From assembly GCA_002914845.1 (NCBI GenBank), contig JXTC01000349.1:128832-192831 (forward strand): a stretch of DNA of 64,000 nucleotides, in the 5' to 3' direction. The notes below the pieces were generated by a model, which had not been told where the DNA came from, made no database searches, and worked only from the letters and a program-made list of their open reading frames with translations. Source of the stretch: Trema orientale (taxonomy: Eukaryota > Streptophyta > Magnoliopsida > Rosales > Cannabaceae). Position numbers and translations under genes: made by a program. Positions 37,256 through 49,531 of the stretch are shown in pieces; position 1 is the first letter of the stretch, and the number at the start of each line of letters is the position of its first letter.

Positions 37256-38313
37256 AGGAAAATTATCATTAAAATACCTTCTGTTTTAAAAAGGTGTGAA
37301 AAAAAACTTTGTATTTTTTGAAATTCAAAATAATTACCTTCTATTTAAAGAAAAGTATCACTAAAATATCCTATGTCATATAAAAGTGTGAAAAAGCACC
37401 CTCATATTATTAAAAATTTAAAAGAAATACCTTCTCTTTGAATTATCATATCATTTGCTACCTTTAAGCTTTTAAAATAATTAGTAAAATTAATATTTCA
37501 CCCCTTATTAGTATGTGTCTTAAAATAATATAATAATTTAAAAGAAATACCTTCTATTTAAATTATCATGTCATTTGATACATTTGACCCTTCAAAATAA
37601 TCAGTAAAATTAATGTTTTACCCCTTACTATATTATTTTAGGGCACATACTACATCTGAAAATGAAGGAAGAAAGAATACATATGGTCTAAACCCTCTTT
37701 TTTTAAAAAAATAAAAAGTAAAAAACTCTTCCGTCCATAGTTGTAGCACAAATTCAAAAAAGAAAAAAAAAATCTAAAATTTTCGAAAATTTTGAAAGTG
37801 ACAAAAAAAAAAATCTTCCCCCACAGTTGTAGCGTAAAATCCAGAAAAGAAAAAAAAATCTAAAATTTTTGGGAATTTCGAAAAAAAATTCTAAAATTTT
37901 CAAAAATTTCAAAAGTGACAAAAATTTCTGAAAATTTTAGATTTTTTTTTTCTTTTTTGGATTTGTGCTGCAATAAAGGAAAGAGTTTTTTTTTTCTTTC
38001 TCTCTCTCTCTCCCCCTTTATTTTCAATCGTAGTGTATGCCTCAAAATAATATAATATGGGATAAAATAGTAATTTTACTAATTTTTTGAAGCCTTTGAC
38101 TAGTTAAAGGTAGTAAATGATATGATAATTCAAATAGAGTGTGTTTATTTTGAATTTTCAATAATACAAGAGTTTTTTCACACTTTTTAAAATATATGGT
38201 ATTTTACTGATAATTTTTCTTAAATAGAAGTTACTTATTTTGAGTTGCTAAAAACACAAGGCTTTTTTCCAATCTTTTTTAAAATAAAGGATATTTTAGT
38301 GATAATTTTCCTT
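37256..38313. mobile_element. Foldback element of about 1.06 kb
   Basis: The ends are AGGAAAATTATCATTAAAAT and ...ATTTTAGTGATAATTTTCCT. Repeated blocks inside (TTTAAAAGAAATACCTTCT; ATTTTACCCCTTA) and a central mirror of AAATCTAAAATTTT around 37870 make almost the whole segment self-complementary. Some internal blocks occur in direct tandem too (about 37.42 and 37.53 kb), so the arms have themselves been partly duplicated. No coding capacity. Confidence 0.75.
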
Positions 38314-39434
38314 TAAAAAAAATGAAAAGAGGTAGGAAAAAAAAGTGAAAAAGAAGTAAACGTTCTTACTATTCTTTTTCCCTTGACAATTTCATATAGC
38401 TAGTTTTTAATGATCATTAAAATGAAATAAATGAAAAAGAGATTAAAAAAATATTTTTAACACGGTTATATATATAGTTAAAAATTAAAAAAAAAAAAAA
38501 AATTTTGCGTTCATTCATAAGTGTCGTGAAATATTTTTAGAAGTTATATCCCAAAAGATGAAATTATTATTTGATTCTTGCCCACTAACGGTTTGCTAAC
38601 AGTGTTAGTGTTGAATGGGCAAAAGAAGAATAATTTTGCCAATAAGGGAGTACTAAATACAAATTCAAAAATCAGGTAGAAAATCGTATTGATGGCAAAA
38701 GACTAATTGTTCTTATTTTTAAATTTAATTTAAATTAAAAATACTTATATTCTATGTCTCAGTGTTAGTGGGTCCCACATTATACTAATCCAATCTAATA
38801 CGATACTAAACATAGAATAGTATTAAATATATCTCAGTCGAATCCAATTATTCTATTATGATGTGATAATCCTATCTAATTCTGTGCACCAAATCCACTC
38901 TTAAAAGAAAATAAGAACAAAGCATGAATTAATGTCGTACATATTTACTCAAAACAGAAAACACATAGGCAGACTTTACGGTTTGAAATCACTCATGAAA
39001 ATGTTTTATATTTTCTAGAGCAGTTTCAAGTCATGCTGCCATTATAGCTTTATTTTGTAAACCAGTTTCAAATCGTACAGTCACCACAAAATTTGGGGGA
39101 GAAAAAATACAATTTCTTTTGGTTTCGACAATTTGTGATTCTCTTAACATTTTTTTATAATTTTAGGAGCTTATTTGTTTTGAGTGTTATTTACTTATTT
39201 GCCTGTATTGTGATTTTAGTTATGCACTTTATTAGTTGCAGGGCTTTGTGATAAAATGTGTTATAAAACTTTATTATTATTATTATTGTGATTTTTTTAT
39301 TCAAATAGTTGTTGAATAAATAGGTAGTATATTAGTTATATGATTTTATTATTGGATTTAGATGGATTAGTATTATTAATATTTCCCATACATAATATTT
39401 TCTCAAAAAGATTATAATGTGGACTGTTGAGTGT
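38314..39434. other. AT-rich intergenic sequence
   Basis: No gene seen. Contains the possible right end (38850-38900) of the larger decayed element mentioned for 36.06 kb. Confidence 0.4.
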
Positions 39435-39830
39435 AATTTTCTCCAACCACTCAAAAATAACACGTGGCTCTAACAAGGTGTGGTAACTAGCACACGACAC
39501 ACCCAACTATGGGCCGAGCACTTCCCAAACAATTAACGACGTGATCAGATGGTAAGGAACTAGTGAAACCCCTGAGCCGGATGGACGGGATGGTAAAGCT
39601 TCAAGTAAACAATGAAGAGCGGCTCGAGAAGGCCCGAGCAAGAACATCCGAAGAAAGCCATTAATAATAGCCGACCATCTTGGCAGACCACCCAGTAAAG
39701 AAGAGAAGTTTCGACCACTAAGCAATCGAAACATTACTACAACAATACACAAAAAAGCAGTGATGGCGGCGGAATAGTTGACACCTGGCCCCATCCTCTA
39801 CCCCTTATCCGTACAGTAGATAGGTAAAAT
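39435..39830. other. GC-richer island of unknown origin
   Basis: A sharply bounded segment with more G+C than its surroundings (GGGCCGAGCACTTCCC, CTGAGCCGGATGGACGGGAT, GGCTCGAGAAGGCCCGAG). A 95-codon minus-strand frame (39507-39794) crosses it but has no recognisable domain. The base composition break suggests a piece of inserted retroelement or foreign fragment; no termini were found to prove it. Confidence 0.3.
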
Positions 39831-40330
39831 TCCCTTCTATCCTTCTAAGAGATACGTGGTTATCAACCTTAATATTTTTAAGACTACAATACCATTGTAA
39901 ATAGTATCTTGTCCTTAACACATAAGGTAAACTGTCATAATTTTCCAAAATTTTAATTGTCTTCTTTCCTTTTTTCATGTCTTTTACACATTCTTTCTCG
40001 TTATTTCCCAAAAATATAAAATATCATTACAATTTATCCCTTATTCATTTAGTACTTTATTGAGTACCATTTTAATACTTTTATTAGAGGAGATTTGGCA
40101 AGTACCACATTGGTGCCACCATTACTAGTTGGTGAAAAGTTCATTTATAACCTTATTCAAGGTTGTATGAACCACACCTGTATTAAATATGGATTTTAAC
40201 TTCCTACAAGAAGAATCATTTGGAGACGCGTGGCATGTATTGATTCACGGACCAAAATCCACACCAACACCGACTGTAAATATATTCAAGAAAGTTTCTC
40301 TTCATTTTAGGTATTTTACAAAATTAAAAT

Positions 40331-43300
40331 GGGATAATATAAAAAACCGTGATATTTAGCCTTTTATAAAAAATGTCCACACATTTTCACTAATATCAAA
40401 TAAAATCTTCTATTTGTATTTTTCTATCAAATTTCACAAGATCCACATATATAGTCAAAATTGGAGTTAAAATTGTTGAAAGCGAATGCTTGTAACTTTT
40501 GAAATCAGATAATGAAATTCAAAAAAAGAATTTTTATGTGTTTTAAAGCTGTTAGAATATATATCATCATTTTTCGGTCTAGATGATTGCGCCATCTAAC
40601 TGTGATATCCTAAATTTTAAAACGACACCCAATTCCTCACATAGTTTAATATCCAATGATAATATGATTACATAATATTCCTTCTGATATATTGGTGTCA
40701 ATTATGTACTGTATAATCGTGAGTTCTCACTCTAGTATATTTACTATTCTTATTAACCATTGTTTGCTAAGTAATTTGTAGTGAAATGCTCGAGACAAAC
40801 TCATTGGTACAAATTTGACGTGTATTAAGTACATTTAAGTGATTTTATTTATTTATTTTTTCATAATACCATGAATTAGTACAATTTCTCTTTTATTTAT
40901 ATTGATCAAGAGTTTCATTCCACAAAAATTTGATTATCTTCTTAGATAATTGATTGGTGGTATTTAATTTTAGTTGATCAAATTGATGTGAAATTTAGTT
41001 TAAGTCCTAAGTTCTTCAGTAATTTTATTTATTTATTTTTTTTATTTAAGCCTATTGACTTTTAGTATATAAATCTCAAGATTAAATAAATTATGTATTT
41101 ATTTGTCTAATTTTAAATTTTTGAATTCAGGTGCCTATTTGATATTTGATGAATTCTGATTAGATTTATTTATTACTTTTTATCTTTTTGTTATTAGTAT
41201 ACTGAGTTTACCTAAAAAAAAAAAAAAAAAAAACAAACAAACAAACTTTGCCGACATAGTTTGGTCGGCAAGAAAAGTCTTAGATAACCATTAGTCCTTT
41301 GCTTGGAATACAATCTCCACCATAAGTCTCTGCTTCATCCTATCTAGATACCCATTTTAGTTAATAGCTAAGCCTTCCCACGCTAAACCACTCAAAAGAA
41401 ATGAGGTGAAAAGATAATTGGTTTATTTATTGGAAGTCTATAATTTTTGTTGTGTAACTCTTTTTCCACTAATTTGCTTTTATATATAGGTTCCTGAAAT
41501 GAATTTTATAATCTTTCTTTGTGCACTTAACAAGTTGTTTTGCCTTATCCATCGTATAAGTAGATTGATTTGCTTTGGTGGAACCAAACTATCTATATAT
41601 CTATATATATATATATATATATTAAGCCTGAAGCTCAAAACTCTGATAGCTTCTTTGATCACCATTTTATTTTAAAATTTTTAGAAAAATCATAATTTTT
41701 TCATGATATGATTGGTCCTATCATTATTCTTCTTTGCTATGATTGGTTGTAATATATACATGTATTATATAATATTGTATTTAATTTAATATTAATGATA
41801 TCTTATAATAAATTTAGTTCATCGAATCGAACAAATGATTGTGCTACATTCGTCTCATCAAAATAAATATAGAGAGAGATAAAAACATAATTTAATGTTT
41901 TATAAAATATTATATTTAATTTAATATTAATGATTACTTATATTAAATTTAGTTCATCGAACGTCAAAAAGTTGTGTTACATTCGTCTCATCAAAATAAA
42001 TAAAGAGATAAATATATTTTTTGATGTTGAAATACATTGAACCTAACTATATCTTTGATCATTACTCTATTTTTAAAATTTTTAGAAAAATCCTAATTTT
42101 TTCATGATATGATTGGTCCTATCATTATTTTTCTTTGCTATGATTGGTTGTAATATATACATGTATTATATAATATTGTATTTAATTTAATATTAATGAT
42201 AGCTTATAATAAATTTAATTCATCGAACAAATAGTTGTGCTATATTCGTCTCATCAAAATAAATATAGAGATAAATATATTTTTTTAATGTTGAAATATA
42301 TTGAACTTAACCATACATTAGGCTTAATGTAAGCAATATTAATACAACTCGCGCAAAGCGCGACATAACGACTAGTTATTAAATAAGTTTAGGACTTTGT
42401 GGGATTGGCTTTTAAGCTAATTGATATGTGTTATGTGTAAGAGCTTTATTTTGTCTATTCCTATTAATACTAAGTTATCTAAATAACAAATTCTAGTAGT
42501 GATAATGTTAGATATCTTTACGCCTGTTAAATTTAGTAAATAGCTTATTATTTCTACTTCTAGTATAGTCATGAACACTCTTATATATATATATATATAT
42601 GTTCTATATTCATACGTGAGAATTATTAAGAATGGACTTGATACTAGCACAAGTGTGTGCATTCAGATTGTGATTAATTTACTTGTTGAAACTTTATTTA
42701 TTTATTTATTTATTTTCTTTCTTTCACTAAATATCATATAGTTGTTTTACTTATACATGTTATTATTAGTTGGGATGATATTTATATAAATTAAACTTGT
42801 GCTTTACTATTTAGTGTAAGTTATATCTACATGTTATATTAATTTCTCATACTTGAAATTTTGGTATCTTCAAACCAAGTATTAAAATAATAATTAATGT
42901 ACCACTGAATATTAGTAATCAAAAGAATCTGTCATTGGGTAAATGTTAGGAAAACGTCAATGGTACCCTGAGCAGAAAGAGCATTTCACAAGTGAAAACT
43001 TAAAAGCCCGGAAGCGAGGTAAGTAACGTCACACCTGCAATGTAAGAAATTATTTGCTTCTATGAATTTGTAGAATTTATGAATATGTATATACGTATAA
43101 ATTAGACTTTGTATAATTATGAGTGGAATTTTCCTTTTTCTTTCAGGAAGTTTAAAAGGATTTAATTTTCTAATATTTTATCAGTTTTAAGTCGAGTAGC
43201 ATCTCTCGATCTCATTAAATATTTATACGAATATCTATACGTACGTTGTTGAAATTATGGGACGTTACACTAATTATTTCTATGGATGCCAATAGACAAT

Positions 43301-43473
43301 TTTAAAGAATAAAGATGTTTTGGCAATAATTTTAAACTCTAATTTTTATTGTATATATGAATCTGGTGAGACTCGATAAAACACAAATATAAGGTTTTAT
43401 TTGATATTAATAAAAGACGTAGATTTTTTTGGCTAAAAGGCTAAAAATAGTGTGTTTTTTATGATATAATCCC
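40331..43473. mobile_element. Second MULE-like TIR element, 3.1 kb, with a nested Helitron
   Basis: The left end GGGATAATATAAAAAACC pairs with the right end, which on the minus strand begins GGGATTATATCATAAAAAACAC. Alignable arms continue for about 140 bp (TTTAGCCTTTTA; AATATCAAATAAAA.CTT.TATTTGTRTTTT). The flanks AATTAAAAT (40322-40330) and AATTAAAGT (43474-43482) form a 9-bp target duplication with one mismatch. No transposase is recognised. The Helitron at 41600-42375 lies inside and is therefore younger. Confidence 0.7.
41600..42375 (+). mobile_element. Helitron, copy 2, with an internal tandem duplication
   Basis: Starts TCTATATATA...TTAAGCCTGAAGC (TC at 41600, or at 41592 if the earlier TC is used) and ends with the hairpin CTCGCGCAAAGCGCGA, linker and CTAG before T (42376). 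The block from ATTTTTAGAAAAATC to TAATATTAATGAT occurs at about 41658 and again at 42054, which makes it nearly twice as long as copy 1. No coding capacity. Confidence 0.88.
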
Positions 43474-43587
43474 AATTAAAGTTTACTTACATTTTTTTTT
43501 TTCCTCTTCCAGTCTTCCTGATCAAATCGAAGAACCTAATAGATCGAAATCATCCTTGACTGCTACGAAACATATCAGCCTTGCATT

Positions 43588-44106
43588 GTGAAAGGAACGT
43601 TTTGTTCTGTGGAGGCAAGAGCTCTTTCTTCACTAAAGATTTGGAACCATCGTTTTGTGTTTAGGAATGGCATAGCTCCTTGCCTATCGTGTGTATCGCT
43701 TGGCTTCAGCCAAAACCAAGGAGGCATTCTGGCGGAGCATGCGTGTAAGAAGGCCGACCACTACATAAGCCGAAGGACTACGACTGCAGGCCAAGCTAGA
43801 TGCAACTTGCTTCAATTCTCAGTGGGACTGGATATAGATTGGGAATTTATAGATCGTAGTAGCTCGTCAAGCTCTCTAACTAACACACGATACAATTTTA
43901 CTTCATGGCATGAAAAAAAAAAAAAAAAAAAAGGAAAAAGAAACTCGCTTATTGGGCCTTTCTACGCCGACGAGCTTCCTTTATCTTCTAAAGTCTACAA
44001 CAACCAAGTGGGAGAGGCAAGATTAGAACCTATAAAGAAACCAAATGTACTTTTTTTAATTAAATTTTGCAATATTATTTCACGTATTTTACAAACCTAT
44101 TTTTAA
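43588..44106 (+). other. Open frame of 172 codons, probably not a gene
   Basis: The frame starts MKGTFCSVEARALSSLKIWN, includes a lysine run from a poly(A) tract (about 43914-43933), and ends in low-complexity sequence. The first 110 residues have a fairly balanced composition, and the DNA here is GC-richer than around it. No family is recognised and no partner exon could be found. It might be a retained piece of an inserted transcript. Confidence 0.2.
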
Positions 44107-44221
44107 AGATTAATCATAGATATATACATAGGGTTCCATTCTAAAAATTATATATTTTTTTTTTATTTTTTTACCGTTGGATCATTATCTGCGTGCTATA
44201 ATAATTTGAACAGTTAAAAAA

Positions 44222-44718
44222 AAAAAGGAAAATTACACCATATACGGTGTTTGAGAAAAAATTTTTGAAAAATACGGTTGTTTTGTATTTTTTGATGGGG
44301 AAAATTTCATAAATACCCGTTTTTAAGATCATATTTTCATAAATACCCGTTTTTTATCTTTATTTCATAAATACCCATTTTTATACCCTTTTTGGAGAAA
44401 TGTAGACCACCACTGTTTTACACATGAAATGTAGACCACGGTCTATATTTTATATATTAAATGTATACCGCGGTCCACATTTCGTGAATAAAACTTACAC
44501 TCAAAATTGGCACACATTTTGAAATGTGTACCGTTCATATTTTACACATGAAATGTATACCTCATGGATAAAATTTACATTGTAAATGTGGACCACTCAT
44601 ATTTTTCATATGAAATGTGGACCGTAAAAACGGGTATTTTTGGAAGAAGTTTTAAAAACGGGTATGTTTGAAAGAAGTTTTAAAAAACAGGTATTAGGTG
44701 TAATTTTCACTTTTTAAT
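44222..44718. mobile_element. MITE-like inverted-repeat element with internal short repeats
   Basis: The ends AAAAAGGAAAATTACACC and GGTGTAATTTTCACTTTTT are complementary. Inside, CATAAATACCCGTTTTT is repeated three times at the left and its complement (AAAACGGGTATTTTTG, AAAACGGGTATGTTTG) follows at the right. The centre has several variants of GAAATGTAGACC and its mirror. No coding capacity. Confidence 0.7.
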
Positions 44719-44724
44719 GTGCAG

Positions 44725-44985
44725 TACAGTTTTTATTAGAAAAATACTGCTTTTTAAAAAATATTTAGAAAAATACCATTTTTTAAAATAGTAACTGATT
44801 TTTGGTAACCAATTTCTGGAAACTGGTACCTAGTAACCAAAGATATTTATAACTGGTATATAACTAGTAACTAGTAACCAGTAACCAGTTTCCAGAAACT
44901 GGTAGCTAGTAACTATTTTAAAAATAATATTTTTCTAAATATTTTTTAAAAAGTGACATTTTCCTAGTAAAAACCATACGAAAAT
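44725..44985. mobile_element. Small palindromic MITE (about 260 bp)
   Basis: GTTTTTATTAGAAAAATACT and TTTAAAAAATATTTAGAAAA at the left mirror ...CTAAATATTTTTTAAA and TTTTCCTAGTAAAAAC at the right. The centre is rich in TAGTAACTAGTAACCAGT variants that pair with each other. It lies directly next to the element at 44222-44718. Confidence 0.75.
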
Positions 44986-46205
44986 TAGAAAAAAGTGTGA
45001 CTTCCGTATATTTGTAATTTTTTTTTTCAGTTTTTGTGGGTATAAGTGTTAGAAACCCATAACAATAAAAAATACACACTATTTAATATTATTTCTCTCT
45101 TTACTTTTTCACTATGAAATAATGTGTAAGATAAATTTTAATTAGGTAAAACAATACTTATAATTATAAATAGGTGAAAAAAATATCTACTGGATTGGTC
45201 CCCATATATATGTAATATAAATTCACGAATTTTTTACCTACATTTATTCTTATCCCGAATTAGGGTAGAATTAACATCGCATGACTAATTGCATTGAGAA
45301 AACTCTATTCTAATTCCTCATTGGTAGGACTTCGTTTTTTTTTTTTTTTTCCCTTTTCAATAATCTTTCTCTTTGTGTAAAGATCGTGTTTCTATAAATC
45401 TAAATACTACACAGTTCACAAAATTATAGTCTTTTGGTGTTAGCATTATGTTTTAAGATGATAAAAATACGGATTTTGTGGCTTCTCTATGATCATTATC
45501 CATGTGGTAAAAAGTGATTTTAAGGTTGTTATAGATATAGTAAATTTCTCTAATAGTATGTCTAATAATACAACTAATGATACGAATTATTTGTTAAAAG
45601 ATAGCGATGGTGACTCTTGGCACTTTATCTAACTTTTTTATATTGATGGTTTCTTTTTTTTTTTTTTGTAATTAGTAAATTTCTAATTTTATTGCTCATA
45701 GTGTAACAAATGATTTATTTTAATGATAAATTGTTTAACTTTAGGGGGGGGGGGGGAAACCATCATGTAACTAAAGACAGCAGTATTGAATGGAAGGTAT
45801 ATATTTACTGGAAAAATAACAAATAATTATTTATAATTATCACAAAGTCAAAGCTTCAAATTAGACAAAATCAGGTTAGCATACCGGTCTGACTGGGTAC
45901 CCGAGATTATTATTAAATTAATTAGTTAAATAATATTAAAAACTACTCAAGTTGTTCTTTTAAATCTATATCTATGTAATATGTTCGGGTAATTCCAAAA
46001 TGACCTTGTTTATTATGGCTAAATATCACGTTTATCTAATTATTTTCAGAAAATTCAAGAGTGTTTTTTTTACTTCTTAAAATATAAAAGAAATATATGT
46101 ACCATATGTAAGTTATTTTTTTTTATCAGACTTGTAATATGAAATATCTAAAAAGCCTTTTATATGTTCCAAAATCTTATTAGCAAACACTCTTTTACTT
46201 TATAA
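44986..46205. other. AT-rich intergenic sequence
   Basis: No gene is seen. ATCTACTGGATTGGTCCCCA at about 45187 looks like the right end of the GTTGGATCAT-type MITE whose left part is at 44130-44215; if so, the two MITEs between them are nested in it. An 11-G homopolymer lies at about 45745. Confidence 0.4.
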
Positions 46206-46736
46206 CTAGTCGGTATACCGCGTTTGCGTGAGTTGGTATTAATATTGCATATATTAAGCTTAATTTATAGTTAGGTTCAATGTATTACAACATTAAAAAA
46301 TGTATTTATCTCAACATTTATTTTAATAAGTCGAACGTAGCACAACTATTTGTTCGATGAACTAAATTTAATATAATGTATCATTAATATTAAATTAAAT
46401 ATAATATTATATAAAATATTAAATAATGTATTTATCTCTACGTTTATTTTGAGGAGACGAATGTAGCACAACTATTTGTTCGATGCACTAAATTTATTAT
46501 AAGGTATCATTAATATTAAATTAAATATAATATTATATAATACACACACATATATATATATTATAACTAATCATAGCCTGAAAAAATAATAATAGAATTA
46601 ATCATATCATGAAAAAATAAGAATTAAATTAGAAATTTTTTAAAAATTTTAAAAATAAAATATTGATCAAAGAAGCTATCACAATTTTTTTCACTTTCTC
46701 TCTGCTTCAGGCTTAATATATATATATATATATAGA
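46206..46736 (-). mobile_element. Helitron, copy 3 (531 bp)
   Basis: On the minus strand it begins TCTATATATA...TTAAGCCTGAAGC and ends with a hairpin-like ACTCACGCAAACGCGGT, then CTAG before T. The interior matches copies 1 and 2 (GAAGCTATC, ATTAATATTAAATTAAATAT on the plus strand) and carries the same kind of internal duplication (TTTATTTTRANGARDCGAAYGTAGCACAACTATTTG twice on the plus strand, written here as a consensus in two steps: TTTATTTT then CGAATGTAGCACAACTATTT). Confidence 0.85.
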
Positions 46737-47824
46737 TACATAGATAGATATAGATTATCCTTTAGGGGAAAAAAAGAAAAAGAAAATCATATTTTTTTCT
46801 AGATTAGAGAAAAATGATGATTTTTTTTGCAATAATTTTAAGATGTTATTTATTTAAAAAAATTAAAAAAAGGAGTTTTAGATATCAATGTCCCAAAGCT
46901 ATTACTATCATTTAGAAAATATTGTCAAAATTTGACCAAAAATACAATGATACTTAATTTTTTTTCATATTTTATTTATAAAATAGAGGGAATATTTTTA
47001 CACTTTATGAGAATATAAGGTTAAAATGTTATTTAGTTAAAATATAAGGGGTGTTTTTAAGATTATTGTAAATAAATTATAAACTAAAATTATTCTTTTT
47101 CACGCTCTATAGTCTCACTGATTAATACGTGAATTTTACGATAATTTGTTATATTATTAAAGTATGATCATAAGTGAATAATAATAGCGAGGAAGAAATT
47201 TTTTTATAGTGTATATTTATTAAATAAAAAAAATTCAAGTGCACACACGGATGGAATACACCAATATAGGGTTTAGCATCGGGCTAAACTCAAAGATCAT
47301 CAAATGTGAGATATCTTCAGCGTCAGTTAAAAGGTTGTCCACGTAGCATGCTAATAGTTTATTCAAAAAGTATACAAGAATTTTCGAGTTACAATAAAAG
47401 ATTATACAACTCTTCATCATATTTGTAAATTATCTTCAGAGGGTCATAACAAAGTAATTAAATTCATAACTGTTCAGTTCTATTTAAAACTTGCCAATTT
47501 GCACTAATGACAATATATATGAGAATGAGTAAAGCTTCCTAAGGAAGAACAAATGCCTTGCTCAAGAAGCCTCTCTTTATCTTGAAGGAATATATTAGGA
47601 ATAAAACCTGCTGTCCAACTCAATAATAACAATTGAAGATCATTAATCTTATTAGAAAATCGGAACATGCAGTGGTATCAATGCAACGTACTCTTACAAT
47701 TCTGTCTTGAAAACTTCAGAAAAAGCTGCTTTTTTTTTTTTTTTCGGTTGATCTCCTTTAGAAGTACAATTTAGTGACTTGTTTCAGCTTTGACAAAAGA
47801 CTAATACATAATCAACATAGCATT
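46737..47824. other. AT-rich intergenic sequence and 3' flank of the glycine-rich gene
   Basis: No gene is seen. At about 47093-47140, CACGCTCTATAGTCTCACTG and ATACGTGAATTTTAC resemble the left end of the inverted-repeat element at 52838-52996, suggesting a decayed relative. The 3' UTR of the glycine-rich gene should lie just below 47825. Confidence 0.4.
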
Positions 47825-48516
47825 TTAACGTCCACCACCTCCACCACTGCCGGAGCCGCTACCAGATCCATGGCCCGCACCAGCACCAGCTCCAACCCCA
47901 ATTCCAATTCCAATCCCAATTCCAAATCCTCCTCCGCGACCACCACGACCACCGCCACTTCCTACACCTCCACCCGCACCAAATCCGCCACCCTGGCCGG
48001 ATCCTCCCCCAACACCGCCGCCGCCTCCGGCACCGCCACCACCACCTCCTCCTAGACCTCCTCCGGCACCGCNCCGCCACCAACACCGCCTCCCGCACCA
48101 CCACCTACACCTCCCCCAGCTCCAAATCCTCCACCATGGCCTGAACCGCCTCCAACTCCTCCTCCTCCGCCACCGCCAAGGCCGCCACCACCTCCAACTC
48201 CTCCTCCAGCGCCACCGCCTGCGCCACCTCCAGCTCCAAATCCTCCCCCACTGCCTGCGCCACCTCCAACACCTCCTCCTCCACCACCGCCGAAGCCTCC
48301 TCCTCCTCCGGCCCCACCACCAATGCCGCCGAAACCAGGACCACGTGGTCCGCGGCCACCAAAACCACGACCGCATCGACGACCCCATCGGCAGTCATCA
48401 TCGTCTCGGAATCCAGTCTTGTCGAGCTTGTCATCCCCGAGAGTAAATGAACTCAAATGGAGAGCAATGCAGAGGAGGAGGAGTGCCAATGACACCCATT
48501 TTGATGGAACAGCCAT
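47825..48516 (-). CDS. Secreted glycine-rich protein, interrupted by an assembly N
   Basis: The start MAVPSKWVSLALLLLCIALH is chosen because it opens a clean signal peptide (cleavage expected near SSFTLG/DD); a more upstream ATG in the same frame lies before the TATA box. A short acidic/basic segment (DDKLDKTGFRDDDDCRWGRR) precedes about 180 residues of GGG-rich repeats with periodic GGGFGAGGG, GGGVGGG and GSGSGSG, ending GSGSGGGGGR and stop at 47827-47825. Such class I glycine-rich proteins are structural or signalling components of the cell wall. At 48073 there is one N; the Gly-rich frame moves by one position across it, while both sides keep perfect Gly repeat pattern. The simplest reading is a missing or miscounted base in a GC-rich repeat, not a real frameshift. 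Expected length is about 230 aa. Confidence 0.85.
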
Positions 48517-48591
48517 CTCTATTGAGATCTCCGATCGATCAGCTAGCTCACTTGTAAGCTTCTTGTTGTTCTTTGGCTCAAAAACGATCGT

Positions 48592-48600
48592 CTTTATATA
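48592..48600 (-). promoter_or_regulatory. TATA box of the glycine-rich protein gene
   Basis: Reads TATATAAAG on the minus strand about 76-84 bases above the chosen ATG. Its position excludes the further-upstream ATG near 48627, which would precede the transcription start. Confidence 0.65.
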
Positions 48601-49531
48601 GGCGGTTAATCTTAGTCCATAGGCCAACTAGTCACAGTATTGATCCACTAAACAGCTTTAATGGTTGCATGTTCATGCGACGCGTTGGGCCGTTGGGGGA
48701 TTGGCACGAACATTAAATGGATAAGTCGAAGTCAAAGACGACTTGGATGATTAATACACAGTAAGCATGGACGATTTTGACTTTCAAGCAAATATCTAGC
48801 TGTACAGTCGTGCTACTTAGTAATTATACTGATGGGATATATCCTTATTATAGCTTTCCATATTTGGGTTCATAATATACACATGCATGCAGTCACGAGG
48901 ATTACTCATGGAGTTCGAACGTAATATTGGATTTGATCATACAAATTATTCAAATACTAACCTTCTCTGTATACCTCTAGCTATATATTTGAGAGTTTAT
49001 GATCTAATCCACTGGAACATCTCAAGAAAATTTTTCGAATATGTAGGTCGTGAACTCGTCATATTATCTTTGCCTCGAGGTCAAGGATGCTACTGGTTTT
49101 GGATTTTGGTTAGTTCCTTTAAATAGGTAGGTAGCTCTAACTACCCTTATAATATAAAATGAAATCACTTTTCTCAATTTGCTCTCGTAAAGCTGTCTCC
49201 TCACTCATATATATACATTCACTCACATGACAAATTAGCAATAATTACTCTTTTAAACAAAGTTAAAAAATAAATGTTAAATTAGTGGTTTCTTTTTATT
49301 TTTTTTATTTTTTTAAATTCATGTATGTTTTATGAGTTGAGAATATTAGATTTATAATAGTTTTCTTCCAACTGTACGCATTATAAAAGACAGGTTAGAG
49401 TATGAAAATTATCGTTACTTATATCTATATATAGATTTTTTTTAACTGTTGGATCATTATCTAATAGTGAGATACATAAAAAGACGTGCATCATTAATGT
49501 TATCATCAACTGCTTTGGGCACTGGTAAAGC
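48601..49531. other. Upstream region of the glycine-rich gene
   Basis: No gene is seen. CTGTTGGATCATTATCTAAT at about 49450 belongs to the recurrent GTTGGATCAT motif family. Confidence 0.4.

Noticed and set aside
43588-44106. A real gene at 43.6-44.1 kb
   Set aside because: No recognisable domain, a lysine run caused by poly(A), and low-complexity C terminus; kept only as a low-confidence feature.
48105-48434. Ala/Glu- and Arg/Trp-rich frames on both strands at the glycine-rich locus
   Set aside because: They are shifted readings of GC-rich Gly codons; only the Gly frame has a signal peptide and regular repeat pattern.
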